A stretch of DNA of 64,000 nucleotides from JAPPHA01 sp963664045. Lineage in GTDB: Bacteria; Pseudomonadota; Alphaproteobacteria; Rhodobacterales; Rhodobacteraceae. A program made the position numbers and the translations under genes. Location of the stretch: assembly GCA_963664045.2 (NCBI GenBank), contig CAXXGT010000009.1:558001-622000 (forward strand), given 5' to 3'. This document shows positions 25,897 through 36,364 of this stretch, in pieces. The notes beneath the pieces are model-generated. The model did no database searches, had not been told where the DNA came from, and was given only the letters and a program-made list of their open reading frames with translations. The stretch's first letter is position 1. Each line of letters begins with the position of its first letter.

Positions 25897-28800
25897 ATGA
25901 ATAAAGGAAACGGCCCTGGTGACGGTGCACCAATCGCTTCACGCAAGGTCGGGGAAGCCGGCGCCACGGATTGCGGTGAGGCCATTGCTATAGTCGGCAT
26001 GGCTTGCCGTTTCCCGCGAGCGGACGGGCTTTCCGCCTTTTGGCGCATGCTCGAGGCGGGCGAGAGCGGCGTTATCGAAGGGGACCCCGGCTCCGGAATC
26101 GGCCGCTTCGGCGAGTTGTTTCCCGAAGGTTCGGGGCGGGCTCCTGCATGCCGCTTCGGCGCTTACCTGGAAGAGCTGGAGTGGTTCGACGCCGCCTTCT
26201 TCCGCATCTCGCCGGTGGAGGCGCAATTCCTTGATCCCCAGCAGCGGATGATGCTGGAGACATGCTGGCGTGCGCTGGAAGACGCTGGCATCGATCCAGA
26301 CGGCCTCAGGGGCAGTCTGACCGGCGTCTATGCCGGGATCAGCAATAACGAGTATCGCGGGTTGATCCTGGAAAGGACCCGGCCGGACGAACCTGCGGCC
26401 AGTCTCTATTCCGTCACCGGCACGTCTTTCAACACCGCCATAGGTCGGGTTGCCTTCGCTCTCGGCCTGGAAGGGCCCGCGCTGGCGCTCGATACCGCCT
26501 GCTCGTCCTCGCTGGTCGCGATTCATCAGGCGGTGACGGGGCTGCAGAAGGGCGAAGCGGACCTTGCCCTGGCTGGCGGCGTGCACGCGATCCTGTCGGG
26601 TCGTCTGCTAGAAATGCGCGCCAATGCCGGCATGCTTTCTCCGGACGGTCGCTGCGCCACGTTCGATGCGGCCGCGAACGGATATGTGCGCGGCGAAGGA
26701 TGCGGAATCGTGGTGCTCAAGCGTCTTGCGGAGGCGGAGGCCGATGGTAACCGCATCTGGGCCGTGATCCGCGGTTCGGCGTTGAACCAGGATGGTGCCA
26801 GCCCCGGATTGACGGTGCCAAGCGGCCCCGCGCAGGAGAAGGTGATCCAGGCGGCGTTGCGAAATGCGGGGCTCGAACCAGCGGACGTGGACTACGTGGA
26901 GGCACATGGGACGGGCACGGAGGTCGGCGACCCGATCGAGGCGCAGGCGACCGGAGCGGCATATGGCAGAGGCCGCGATCCGGACCGCCCACTGCTGATC
27001 GGTTCCGTCAAGACCAACATCGGCCATCTCGAGGCCGCAGCCGGTGTCGCCGGTGTGATCAAGGCGGTGCTGGCCTTGAGGCGTGGTGTCATTCCCAGGC
27101 ATCTCCATTTCCGCGACCCCAGCCCGGAAATCGATTGGGATCGCCTGCCGCTGCAGGTCACGGCGACGCCCACGGAATGGCCGCGGGGATCAGGAGTTCC
27201 GCCTCGGGCGGGGGTCAGCGGATTCGGCTGGTCAGGGACCAACGCCCACGTCGTGCTGGAAGGCTACGGCAAGAGCGTGGGCGAAGCATGCGGGAATCCG
27301 GATCAATGGGCCGCGGGTTCGCCTCGGTCTATTGCTGTCCCCAAGTCGGCCCTTGTTGCCGCAGCAGAGCCGGTTGCACGGAAGTTTGCCCCGCGCAGGA
27401 CGCGTTTCCTGCCGTTGTCCGGCAGGTCGGATGACATCCTTCGGAAACTCGCGGACCGATACCTCACTTGGCTGGACGATCGCGACGGGGACAACAGCAC
27501 CGAACTGCTCGCCGACATGGCCTGGACGGCGGCGACCGGACGCTGCCATTTCGACTGTCGGGTAGGCGTGGTATTCCGTGGCGCCGATTCCTTGCGCGCG
27601 CGCCTGCAGGATCTTCGGGAGGCGGACGAAATCGCGTCACGACCTGCCACGAAGAAGATCGCATTCGCCTATACCGGACAGGCCAGCCAGTGGCCGGGCA
27701 TGGGCGAGGCACTCTATTCCAGCGAACCCGTGGTCCGCAGGGTGCTCGACCGCTGCGACGCGGTGCTGGCCGAGGATCGGAACGGGTCGCTGCGGGACGT
27801 GATGTTCGGTCGGGCGGGAACGGCAGGCGAGTTGGACGACCCGCGATGGAAGCAGCCGGCAATCTATGCGCTGGAATGCGCGCAGGCGGCGTTCTGGGCG
27901 AGCATCGGGGTACGACCGGACGTCGTGATCGGGCACAGTCTTGGCGAAATCGCCGCGGCTCATACTGCCGGAGTGTTCAGCCTGGAAGAAGGCCTTCACC
28001 TTGCTGCGACCCGGGGCGAATTGATCGGGGCGCTTCCCGGCGAAGGCGCGATGGCGGCGGTCTTCGCACCGAGCTCGAAAGTCTCGGCAGAACTCGAGAA
28101 GCATAACGCGGATACTCCGGGAATCGGCCTCTGCATTGCGGCCGACAACGGCGCGCACCAGGTTGTCAGCGGTCCGGTGGTGGAGATCGAGGCAATCCTG
28201 GAGCGTCTGGATGCGCAAGGCATTCGGGTCGCACGGCTGCGCAAGAGCCCGGCGTATCACAGTGCAATGGTCGAACCTGCCATGGACGACCTCGAAACCG
28301 CGCTGGGCGGAATTTCTTTCGCTTCTCCTTCGATTACCTTCATCAGCGGTATCACGGGTTGCGCGTTCGAGGCAGACAATGCCCCAGATGCGGCGTACTG
28401 GCGGCGACAGGCGCGCGAGCCGGTTGACTTTCGCAGCTGCGTCGAATCCCTTGCAAAGATTGGCGTCGACGCGATCATCGAGGTTGGCCCGCATGCGGTG
28501 CTGGGTCCGATGGCGACGATGGCGTGGCCGCAGACCACCTGCGCCGAGCCACCGGTCGTTCTATCCAGTCTCCAGCGGCCGGGCAGGGAGGAGGAGCTTC
28601 CCGCAGTGGGCTCCGGCGGTGGATTTGTCGAGGCGGTTGCTGGCGCTTACCAGGCCGGGATCGCGGTATCGTTCCACGGGCTTTTCGCTGGCGAGGACCG
28701 CCGCCGGATCGCCGTGCCGGATTACCCCTTTCAGCGCGAACGGTATTGGGTGGAAGCGCCGAGGCGGCGAATGCAGGGCGAAGACCATCCGTTGCTGGGC

Positions 28801-31800
28801 GCACGTCACGAGTCTGCCGACGGGGAGATCTCGTTCGATACGGAACTGTTTCCCTCCGACCCGGGCTGGCTCGACGAACACCAGGTTTTTGGGCGGGTCA
28901 TCGCGCCGGGCGCGCTCTACGGTGCCATGGCGGCATCGGCGACGCGCGCAGAGGGTAGCAAGGCGGCGGTCGTCGAGAACTTCCAGATTCAAAGTGCCTT
29001 GGTGTTCCTCGCCGAAGACGCCGGACAAGGCATGGATGATGCGGGCCGGCGCGTGCAGGTTCTGCTTGACGATTCCGGAGACGGCGAGTCCCGACGGGTC
29101 CGTATCTTCAGCCGGGGCGCGGGTAAAGACGGGTGGACGTTGCACGCGGAAGGAAGGATTCTTTCCGGCGATTCCCAACCTTCACGGGAACCCCCGCGGC
29201 TCGACTTCGAAGGGTTGAAATCTGGCCTTTCGCCGGTGGATCTCGTGGCCTACTACCGCGCCAAGGCGGCGGTGGGGATCAATCTCGGCCCGTCCTTCCG
29301 AACCTTGCAGGGGCTTTGGGCCCGCGTCGGCGAAGCGGTTGCCGAGGTGGCGCTCCCCGCCGGTCTGGAGCGCACCGCGCTTGATGTGCATCCCCTGGTG
29401 CTTGACGGTTGCTTCCAGGCTTTCGGCGCTGCGCGCAACCCTGACCTCGGTGAAGAGAATATTACCTATCTCCCTTTCGCCTGGGAGAGATTGTGGATTG
29501 CGGACCGGTTGCCGGAGCGTCTGTATTGCCATGTGTGCATCAGGGAAACCGCGGCGGGCGCATCAGGTGACGATGGGCGGGACGATGACCTGCCTGAGGT
29601 TCATGCCGCGGACCTGCGGATGTACGACCCTGACGGGTCGCTTGTCGGGGAACTGGCTGATTTCACGGTGAAGCGGGCGACGCGAGCGGCGCTCCTCACC
29701 GCGGAGGAGGGGGTTGAAGAGCTTTTCTACGAAGTCGTCTGGCGAGACAGTGTCCTTGCACCGGGGATCGTCCCCGCAGATTTCCTGACCGCCCCTTCGG
29801 AGGTCGCCGCGACCGCCGGAATCTTTAACGGCTACTTGGCGGACGAAGGCGTCGATGCCGATGACCGGGTGGCACTACTGACGGACCTGGAGCAACTGTC
29901 GTACGCTTATGCGTTTGCTACCCTGGACAAACTCGGTTGGAAACGCGTGGCCGGCGCAAGGGTCGATGCCGGCAAATTGCAGGAGACGCTCGGAATCGGG
30001 GCAGAACACGAACGGCTGTTTCGCCGGATGCTGGAGATGCAGACCCGTACGGGCGTGCTGGATCAAGCCGGCGGGGACTTCGTCGTTACCGTTGCGTCAG
30101 GCGAACCGTTGCCGGAGGGGCTCACGGACGATCCTGATGCGCGAGCAGCCGAGATGGCGGCACGCTACGCACATGGAACAACCGAGATCGGCCTGTTCCG
30201 ACGTAGCGCCGATGCCCTGGGCGACGTGCTGCAAGGCCGCATGGACCCGCTTACGCTGCTCTTCAGCAGCGGCGAGCCGACGGCTGCGGATCTCTACCTG
30301 AAGGCACCGGTCGCGCGGGCGGCGAACCGGATGCTGGCGGATGCAACGGCGGCGTTGCTGAAGGCGACGCCGAAAGGGCGCAGGCTGCATATCCTTGAAG
30401 TGGGCGCCGGTACCGGTTCGGCCACCGCCGCGATTCTGCCGGAGCTTCCTGAGGGCAGCTACGACTATTCCTACACCGATATTTCCGCTGGCTTCTTCTC
30501 GGAGGCGGAATCGCGTTTCGGCGGCGCCGAGGCATCGATCGACTACCGGGTACTCGACATCGAGAAAGACCCGGTTGAACAGGGATTCAAACGCCATGGC
30601 TATGACCTGGTCGTCGCATCCAACGTGCTTCACGCAACGCGTTACTTGAATGATACGCTGGCGCACTGCCTTGAGCTCCTCGCGCCTTCGGGCCAGTTGA
30701 TCGCGCTGGAGAATCTGCGTGCGCAAGGCTGGCTTGACCTGACCTTCGGTCAACTCGACGGCTGGTGGCGTTTCGCGGACGGATACCGTCTGCACCATGC
30801 GCTCGCCACTCCTTCGGTGTGGCGGCGGGCGCTCGGTGACGCGGGCTTCGGAGACATAGCGATCCTCGGGTTCGACGAATCCGACCCGAACGCCAACCCT
30901 GATCGTGGGGTCATTGTCGCGCGAGGACCTGAGCAGGTGATCGAAGCTCCCGGCGCCTGGGTTCTCGCCGCCGACCGCGGCGGGGTGGCAGCCGAACTCG
31001 CGAGGGACCTCGCGGCCCGCAACCAGACCGTCGTGCTCGCCGGTATCGGAGCGTGTTCGGACAAGCCGCTGGTGCGCGGCGCTGGCGTCGGAGTCGTCGA
31101 GGCATTCGTGGAGCCTGCGCGGCGCGAATCCTGGATGTCCCTGCTCGAGAGTGTGCCGGCGGACCTGCCTCTGGTCGGTGTCGTGCACATGGCGGGGCTG
31201 GACGGACACGGCGCCCTGGCGACTGCCGAAGAGATGGCGGAAGATACGTACAACGCGGTCTCAGGCGCGCTTGCGCTGACCCAGGCACTGACGGATGCAG
31301 ACCTGCTGCTGTCAAAGGGCCTTTGGTTCGTGACGCGTGGTGCCCAGGTGATTGAGCGGGAGCGCGGCGGGCAACTGGCCGGCGCCTCTCTTTGGGGATT
31401 TGGCAAGGTGGCGGCGCGGGAAGCGCCTCAACTCGGCCCCAGGATGCTTGATCTCGATCCTGCCGATGACGCGTTTCTGCCGGAATTCGTGAACGAGTTC
31501 CTCCATCCGGATTCGGAAAACCATATCGCCTATCGGTTCGGCCGCCGGCAAGGCGCCCGGCTGGTCCGTTCCGCCGCCGTCACGGATCGGTTGACCCTGC
31601 CGGATGAACCCGGCTGGGAGTTAAGGCCCGACGCCGGAGGGTCCCTTGATGCGATCGAGGTGGAGACAGTGCCGACGCGGCCGCTTGGGCCAGGCGAAGT
31701 CCGCGCGGCGGTCGAGGCATTCGGACTCAACTTCAGGGACGTGTTCATAGCCATCGGTCTCGTCGAAGACTTCATGGGCGGGGAATTCTGCGGAAAGGTA

Positions 31801-34800
31801 ATCGACGTCGGTGAAGGCGTCACGAGTGTTGCCGTCGGAGACCGAGTGGTTGGAATGACGTTCCGCAATTTCGGGTCGGAGACCGTGACTCTGGAAGACA
31901 TGATCGTGCCCGCACCACCTGGATTCTCGGTCAGCGAACTCGCAACTGTACCCACGGCGTTCGTGTCTGCGGCGCTGTCATTCGAACTCTCCGGTTTGAA
32001 CACCGGCGATCGCATGCTGATCCACGCGGGTGCCGGAGGGGTCGGGCTCGCCGCGATCCAGTTGGCCCGGGCTGCCGGCGCCGAGGTTTTTGTCACGGCG
32101 AGTGCACGAAAGCGCGGCTACCTGCGCTCGCTCGGCGTGAAGCACGTGTTCGATAGCCGTACAACGGCGTTCGGCCAGGACATACTGGACGCGACCGGAG
32201 GTGCCGGGGTCGACATGGTGCTCAACAGCCTGACGGGTGAGGGTTTCATCGAGGCGAGCCTCTCCTGCCTGGCCAATGGCGGACGCTTTGTCGAAATGGG
32301 CAGGGTCGACATCCTGAGCGAGGACGAAATGGCGGCGGTGAGGCCCGACGTGTCCTATTCAATCCTCAAGATCGACGTCCTGAAGGAAGAAGAGCCTGCG
32401 CGCGCAGGAGAAATCCTGCGGCGGATTATGAAACGGCTCTCGGCGGGTGAATTGATGCCGCTGATTCACGCGAGATGGCCGGTGGCCGAGACCGGTCGCG
32501 CGATGAAGTGCATGCAGGGCGCGCGGCATATCGGCAAGATCGTGTTTACCAACTCACCGCTCACCAGGGGTCGGCTCCGCGAAGATCGGAGCTACCTGGT
32601 GACCGGAGGCCTCGGCGGTATCGGCTGCGTGGTGGCAGGCTGGCTGGCCGATCGCGGTGCAGGGGCCATTGTGCTCAATGGTCGCCGTGCCCCGGATCCA
32701 GAGGCCGAAGCGGTGATCGACGCGCTCGGCAAGGAAGGTGCAGACCTGCGCGTGGAACTTGCCGACGTGACCAATGCCTCCGAGGTAGACTCCATGTTGG
32801 CGCGGATTGACAGGGATCTGCCACCGCTCGGAGGAGTCGTCCACAGCGTGGGCGTGCTTTCGGATGCTGCGATTGCCAACCAGAATTGGGATAACTTCGA
32901 AACCGTGCTTTGGCCGAAGATCCTTGGGGCCTGGCACCTGCACAGGGCGACCGCCGACCGCGATCTTGACCTGTTCATCCTGTTTTCAAGCGTTGCGGGC
33001 GTTCTGGGAAATCCGGGCCAGGCCAACCACGCAGCGGCGAACGCGTTCCTGGACCAACTCGCCGCATATCGGCGCGCGCTCGGACTCGCCGGCCAGGCCA
33101 TTGCTTGGGGCGCATGGTCCGAGATCGGGGAGGCTGAGGAACAACGCGAGCGGATGACCCGGCGGTCCGCGTCGGGCGGCCTGGAGTGGATCACCCCGCA
33201 GCAAGGCCTCGAGGCCCTCGACCGGCAGGTACGCGAGGATGCCACGGCAGGGGTGGTGCTGGCACGCGACTGGAAGGCATTCGGAGAATCTCTCGAGAAC
33301 CGGCCGCCGCTGCTCGAGGACCTGCTGGCCGACACGGAAGGCGAGGACGCTGGTGAATCCTCCGCCGAAGACCTGCTCTCCCGACTGAATGAGGCGCCCG
33401 CCGCGATGCGAGAGGAGATTCTCGCGTCGTTTTTGCAAGGCGAGGTCAGGGCGGTGCTCAGACTGCCGGACCCGCCGGCGTCCAACGTGGGTTTCTTCGA
33501 TCTCGGTATGGACTCACTGATGGCCGTGGAGCTGCGCAACCGGCTGAACAGGGGCTTGGCAGGCACGTATACTGCGTCCAACACGGTCGTGTTTGACTAT
33601 CCCGACATCTCGGCGCTCTCTGCTCATCTGGCCGGGGAACTCGCCGGAGTTGTTGGCGAAAAGCCGCAGATGCCGCAGCCGCGCCCCACGCCGGCGCCGG
33701 CGCGGGCCGAGGGGCGCGATGACGGAGGAAGCCCGGATGCCATTGCGATCGTAGGCATGGCCTGCCGGTTCCCGGGCGCGCCGGACCTGGAGGCTTTCTG
33801 GGACCGGCTCATCTCCGACGTGGATTCGGTGGCGGACAAACGTCGCGAGGCCGCCCCCTGGAGCGATTTCATTGACAACCTGCCCGCGGCATACGGCGCC
33901 TACCACAAGGCCGGTTTCGTCGACGGGATTGATCTGTTCGATGCGCGGTTCTTTGGAATCTCGCCGATCGAGGCCCGGCTGATGGACCCGCAGCAGCGGA
34001 TGTTGCTGGAAACGGCCTGGCAGGCGCTTGAAGACGGGGGAATCAACCCCGATGCGCTCAGGGGAAGCGAAACCGGGGTCTACGTCGGCATCGCTTCCAG
34101 CGAATATCGGGATCTCATGAAGAACGGCGACTACGGGATCGGTTACGTAAGCACGGCCGCAAGCATGGCGGTCGGGCGGCTCTCGTTCCTTCTCGGCCTG
34201 ACCGGCCCGACCATGCCGGTTGAACTGAACTGCGCCTCTTCGTTGGTCGCGGTCCACCAGGCAGTTTCGGGCCTGCGCCAGGGCGAGGTGGATCTGGCCC
34301 TGGTCGGCGGTGTAAGCGCCGTGCTGTCGGCCCCGGTAACACGGGAAATGGCGGACTTGGGCCTGTTGACACGGGATGGTGCGTGCAGGACCTTCGACGC
34401 GGCCGCGGACGGTTTCGTACGGGGCGAAGGTTGCGGGGTAATCGTCCTCAAGCGCCTCGGCGAAGCCGAGGCCGACGGTGACCGGATCTGGGCCGTGGTC
34501 CGGGGATCGGCGGTTAACCAGAACGGGGCGAGTGCCGGTGCGACGGTACCGAGCGGCCCGGCCCAGGAGCGGGTGATCGAACAGGCCCTGTCGCGGGCAG
34601 GCATCGATCCCTCGGACGTGGACTACCTGGAAGCCCACGGTGCGGGGTCGGCATTCGGCGATCCCATCGAAGTGGGTGCCGCGGCATCAGTGTACGGCAA
34701 TGGCAGGGCCGAGGACCGGCCGCTGCTGATCGGCTCGGTGAAGACCAACATCGGGCATCTCGAATCGGCGGCTGGCATCGCCGGCCTGATCAAGACTGCG

Positions 34801-36225
34801 CTTGCGATGGTCCGCGGAACGATCCCGAGACATTTGAATTTCGAGACTCCGAACCCGATGATCGAATGGGACCGGCTGCCGATTCAGGTGACGGCGGAAA
34901 AAACGCACTGGCCGCAAACCCCCGCCCGCCCGCCGAGGGCAGGGGTCAGTGCGTTCGGGATTTCCGGCGTCAACGCCCATGTCGTTATGGAAGGGTATTG
35001 CACGGCAGACGGGATTGCGCCCGGCCGTGCTTCCGTGCCCCGGGGCGCCGCTCGGCGTGTCACTGCGCCCCTCCCGGAGGCGATTGCGGGATTTCCGGAC
35101 GGCGAGGTGGTGCTCTCCGCGCGCGGAGTACGTGTCCTTCCGCTCTCCGCGAAGTCGGGGGATGCACTGAGGGTGCTCGCCGAACGATACCTGGAGTGGC
35201 TTGACGAGCGGGCCGACGAGTTGTCGGCTGAGGGTTCTGTCTCCGGTGCCTTGCTATCCGACATGTCGTGGACGGCCGGCGTCGGGCGGAGCCATCTCGC
35301 GCACCGTGCCTGCGCGGTGTTCCATGATGCCGCGTCGCTCCGTGACCGGCTCACGGCTCTTGCGGCGGCAGAATTTGCCCCAAGGCCCCCGGCAGTCGCA
35401 AAGGTTGCTTTCGCTTATCCGGGCGAAGGAAGCCGCTGGATGCATGTAGGAAAGGCGCTTTACGAGACCGAGCCCGTGGCTCGCGCCGTGTTCGATCGCT
35501 GCGAGGCGGTCATGTTCGACGAGAGGAGCGCGTCGCTGCTTGACAGGATGTTCGGCAGGAACGGACAGGGGAGAGGCTTGGATGACCCGGCGTGGGAAAG
35601 GCCCGCGTCTTTTTCCTTGGCATGCGCGATCACGGCCCTCTGGTCGAGCATCGGCATTCGTCCCGGCGTTGCGATCGGGTATGGCGCCGGCGAGATCCCG
35701 GCGGCGCAGGCCGCCGGTGTCTTCGGTCTGGAGGACGGATTGCGGCTCGCGGCGTCCTCCGAAGACACGTCGAGGTTCCTGCAAGGAGTGAAGGCCACGC
35801 CGCCCTCATTCAGTCTTGTCAGCGGTGCAACGGGTCGTTCGATCAATGCCGGCGATTTGTCGGACCAGGCGTATTGGTACCGCCGCGTGCATGAGCCGAC
35901 TCCGCCTGAACGCAATACGGACGCCTGGTCGGAGCATGAAATCGAGACGATCATCGAAATTGGCCCGAAGTGTGCCCACACCTTGTCCGCAAACCGTGCC
36001 AAGGCGCCGATGTCGATCACGAGCCTGAGGCAGCCTGACACGGATGAAGGGCGCGCGCTGTCGCGTCTCGATACCGGCTTCGCGGACGCGGTCGCCGACG
36101 CCTACGAGATGGGCCTCCCGGTTTCCTTCGCGGGCCTCTTCGCTGGAGAGTGTCGCTGTCGCATCGAACTGCCAGGATATCCCTTCCAGCGCCGTCGTCA
36201 CTGGCTCGCGAGGCAAGGTCAGTAA
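25897..36225 (+). CDS. Type I polyketide synthase: KS-AT-DH-MT-psiKR-ER-KR-ACP-KS-AT(degenerate)
   Basis: A 3442-residue megasynthase; the start at 25897 follows AAGAGGAAC. Domains: KS1 (28-460; Cys202 in DTACSSSL, His337, His377), AT1 (588-950; Ser681 in GHSLGE, His788), DH (960-1260; His995 in HxxxGxxxxP, Asp1170), C-methyltransferase (about 1420-1640; EVGAGTG at 1501-1507), KR structural half (about 1685-1890), ER (about 1925-2225; GAGGVG), KR (2231-2430; Tyr position is His2378 in GQANHAAAN), ACP (Ser2540 in GMDSL), KS2 (2614-3045; Cys2779 in the odd context NCASS, His2914, His2954), and a final AT remnant (3169-3430) whose GHSLG is GYGAG. There is no final ACP or thioesterase. It should build a reduced, methyl-branched acyl chain, perhaps iteratively. 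The product is unknown. Confidence 0.95.
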   Translation: MNKGNGPGDGAPIASRKVGEAGATDCGEAIAIVGMACRFPRADGLSAFWRMLEAGESGVIEGDPGSGIGRFGELFPEGSGRAPACRFGAYLEELEWFDAAFFRISPVEAQFLDPQQRMMLETCWRALEDAGIDPDGLRGSLTGVYAGISNNEYRGLILERTRPDEPAASLYSVTGTSFNTAIGRVAFALGLEGPALALDTACSSSLVAIHQAVTGLQKGEADLALAGGVHAILSGRLLEMRANAGMLSPDGRCATFDAAANGYVRGEGCGIVVLKRLAEAEADGNRIWAVIRGSALNQDGASPGLTVPSGPAQEKVIQAALRNAGLEPADVDYVEAHGTGTEVGDPIEAQATGAAYGRGRDPDRPLLIGSVKTNIGHLEAAAGVAGVIKAVLALRRGVIPRHLHFRDPSPEIDWDRLPLQVTATPTEWPRGSGVPPRAGVSGFGWSGTNAHVVLEGYGKSVGEACGNPDQWAAGSPRSIAVPKSALVAAAEPVARKFAPRRTRFLPLSGRSDDILRKLADRYLTWLDDRDGDNSTELLADMAWTAATGRCHFDCRVGVVFRGADSLRARLQDLREADEIASRPATKKIAFAYTGQASQWPGMGEALYSSEPVVRRVLDRCDAVLAEDRNGSLRDVMFGRAGTAGELDDPRWKQPAIYALECAQAAFWASIGVRPDVVIGHSLGEIAAAHTAGVFSLEEGLHLAATRGELIGALPGEGAMAAVFAPSSKVSAELEKHNADTPGIGLCIAADNGAHQVVSGPVVEIEAILERLDAQGIRVARLRKSPAYHSAMVEPAMDDLETALGGISFASPSITFISGITGCAFEADNAPDAAYWRRQAREPVDFRSCVESLAKIGVDAIIEVGPHAVLGPMATMAWPQTTCAEPPVVLSSLQRPGREEELPAVGSGGGFVEAVAGAYQAGIAVSFHGLFAGEDRRRIAVPDYPFQRERYWVEAPRRRMQGEDHPLLGARHESADGEISFDTELFPSDPGWLDEHQVFGRVIAPGALYGAMAASATRAEGSKAAVVENFQIQSALVFLAEDAGQGMDDAGRRVQVLLDDSGDGESRRVRIFSRGAGKDGWTLHAEGRILSGDSQPSREPPRLDFEGLKSGLSPVDLVAYYRAKAAVGINLGPSFRTLQGLWARVGEAVAEVALPAGLERTALDVHPLVLDGCFQAFGAARNPDLGEENITYLPFAWERLWIADRLPERLYCHVCIRETAAGASGDDGRDDDLPEVHAADLRMYDPDGSLVGELADFTVKRATRAALLTAEEGVEELFYEVVWRDSVLAPGIVPADFLTAPSEVAATAGIFNGYLADEGVDADDRVALLTDLEQLSYAYAFATLDKLGWKRVAGARVDAGKLQETLGIGAEHERLFRRMLEMQTRTGVLDQAGGDFVVTVASGEPLPEGLTDDPDARAAEMAARYAHGTTEIGLFRRSADALGDVLQGRMDPLTLLFSSGEPTAADLYLKAPVARAANRMLADATAALLKATPKGRRLHILEVGAGTGSATAAILPELPEGSYDYSYTDISAGFFSEAESRFGGAEASIDYRVLDIEKDPVEQGFKRHGYDLVVASNVLHATRYLNDTLAHCLELLAPSGQLIALENLRAQGWLDLTFGQLDGWWRFADGYRLHHALATPSVWRRALGDAGFGDIAILGFDESDPNANPDRGVIVARGPEQVIEAPGAWVLAADRGGVAAELARDLAARNQTVVLAGIGACSDKPLVRGAGVGVVEAFVEPARRESWMSLLESVPADLPLVGVVHMAGLDGHGALATAEEMAEDTYNAVSGALALTQALTDADLLLSKGLWFVTRGAQVIERERGGQLAGASLWGFGKVAAREAPQLGPRMLDLDPADDAFLPEFVNEFLHPDSENHIAYRFGRRQGARLVRSAAVTDRLTLPDEPGWELRPDAGGSLDAIEVETVPTRPLGPGEVRAAVEAFGLNFRDVFIAIGLVEDFMGGEFCGKVIDVGEGVTSVAVGDRVVGMTFRNFGSETVTLEDMIVPAPPGFSVSELATVPTAFVSAALSFELSGLNTGDRMLIHAGAGGVGLAAIQLARAAGAEVFVTASARKRGYLRSLGVKHVFDSRTTAFGQDILDATGGAGVDMVLNSLTGEGFIEASLSCLANGGRFVEMGRVDILSEDEMAAVRPDVSYSILKIDVLKEEEPARAGEILRRIMKRLSAGELMPLIHARWPVAETGRAMKCMQGARHIGKIVFTNSPLTRGRLREDRSYLVTGGLGGIGCVVAGWLADRGAGAIVLNGRRAPDPEAEAVIDALGKEGADLRVELADVTNASEVDSMLARIDRDLPPLGGVVHSVGVLSDAAIANQNWDNFETVLWPKILGAWHLHRATADRDLDLFILFSSVAGVLGNPGQANHAAANAFLDQLAAYRRALGLAGQAIAWGAWSEIGEAEEQRERMTRRSASGGLEWITPQQGLEALDRQVREDATAGVVLARDWKAFGESLENRPPLLEDLLADTEGEDAGESSAEDLLSRLNEAPAAMREEILASFLQGEVRAVLRLPDPPASNVGFFDLGMDSLMAVELRNRLNRGLAGTYTASNTVVFDYPDISALSAHLAGELAGVVGEKPQMPQPRPTPAPARAEGRDDGGSPDAIAIVGMACRFPGAPDLEAFWDRLISDVDSVADKRREAAPWSDFIDNLPAAYGAYHKAGFVDGIDLFDARFFGISPIEARLMDPQQRMLLETAWQALEDGGINPDALRGSETGVYVGIASSEYRDLMKNGDYGIGYVSTAASMAVGRLSFLLGLTGPTMPVELNCASSLVAVHQAVSGLRQGEVDLALVGGVSAVLSAPVTREMADLGLLTRDGACRTFDAAADGFVRGEGCGVIVLKRLGEAEADGDRIWAVVRGSAVNQNGASAGATVPSGPAQERVIEQALSRAGIDPSDVDYLEAHGAGSAFGDPIEVGAAASVYGNGRAEDRPLLIGSVKTNIGHLESAAGIAGLIKTALAMVRGTIPRHLNFETPNPMIEWDRLPIQVTAEKTHWPQTPARPPRAGVSAFGISGVNAHVVMEGYCTADGIAPGRASVPRGAARRVTAPLPEAIAGFPDGEVVLSARGVRVLPLSAKSGDALRVLAERYLEWLDERADELSAEGSVSGALLSDMSWTAGVGRSHLAHRACAVFHDAASLRDRLTALAAAEFAPRPPAVAKVAFAYPGEGSRWMHVGKALYETEPVARAVFDRCEAVMFDERSASLLDRMFGRNGQGRGLDDPAWERPASFSLACAITALWSSIGIRPGVAIGYGAGEIPAAQAAGVFGLEDGLRLAASSEDTSRFLQGVKATPPSFSLVSGATGRSINAGDLSDQAYWYRRVHEPTPPERNTDAWSEHEIETIIEIGPKCAHTLSANRAKAPMSITSLRQPDTDEGRALSRLDTGFADAVADAYEMGLPVSFAGLFAGECRCRIELPGYPFQRRRHWLARQGQ

Positions 36226-36364
36226 TCGGAAGGACTATTGGCGGCACACGAATCCGGCCGCCATGTCCGTCTGCCGAGGCGGAACGCTTTCCTGCTCGAC
36301 ACTGCGACCCGACGTGGGATGATTCGGGGTGCAGAATTCGACGGCACCCGGACGTATCGCCAAT

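Noticed and set aside
30097..31209. Long minus-strand frames inside the PKS gene (also 33514-34638)
   Set aside because: They are mirror frames of GC-rich PKS coding sequence; the plus strand has a continuous domain series.
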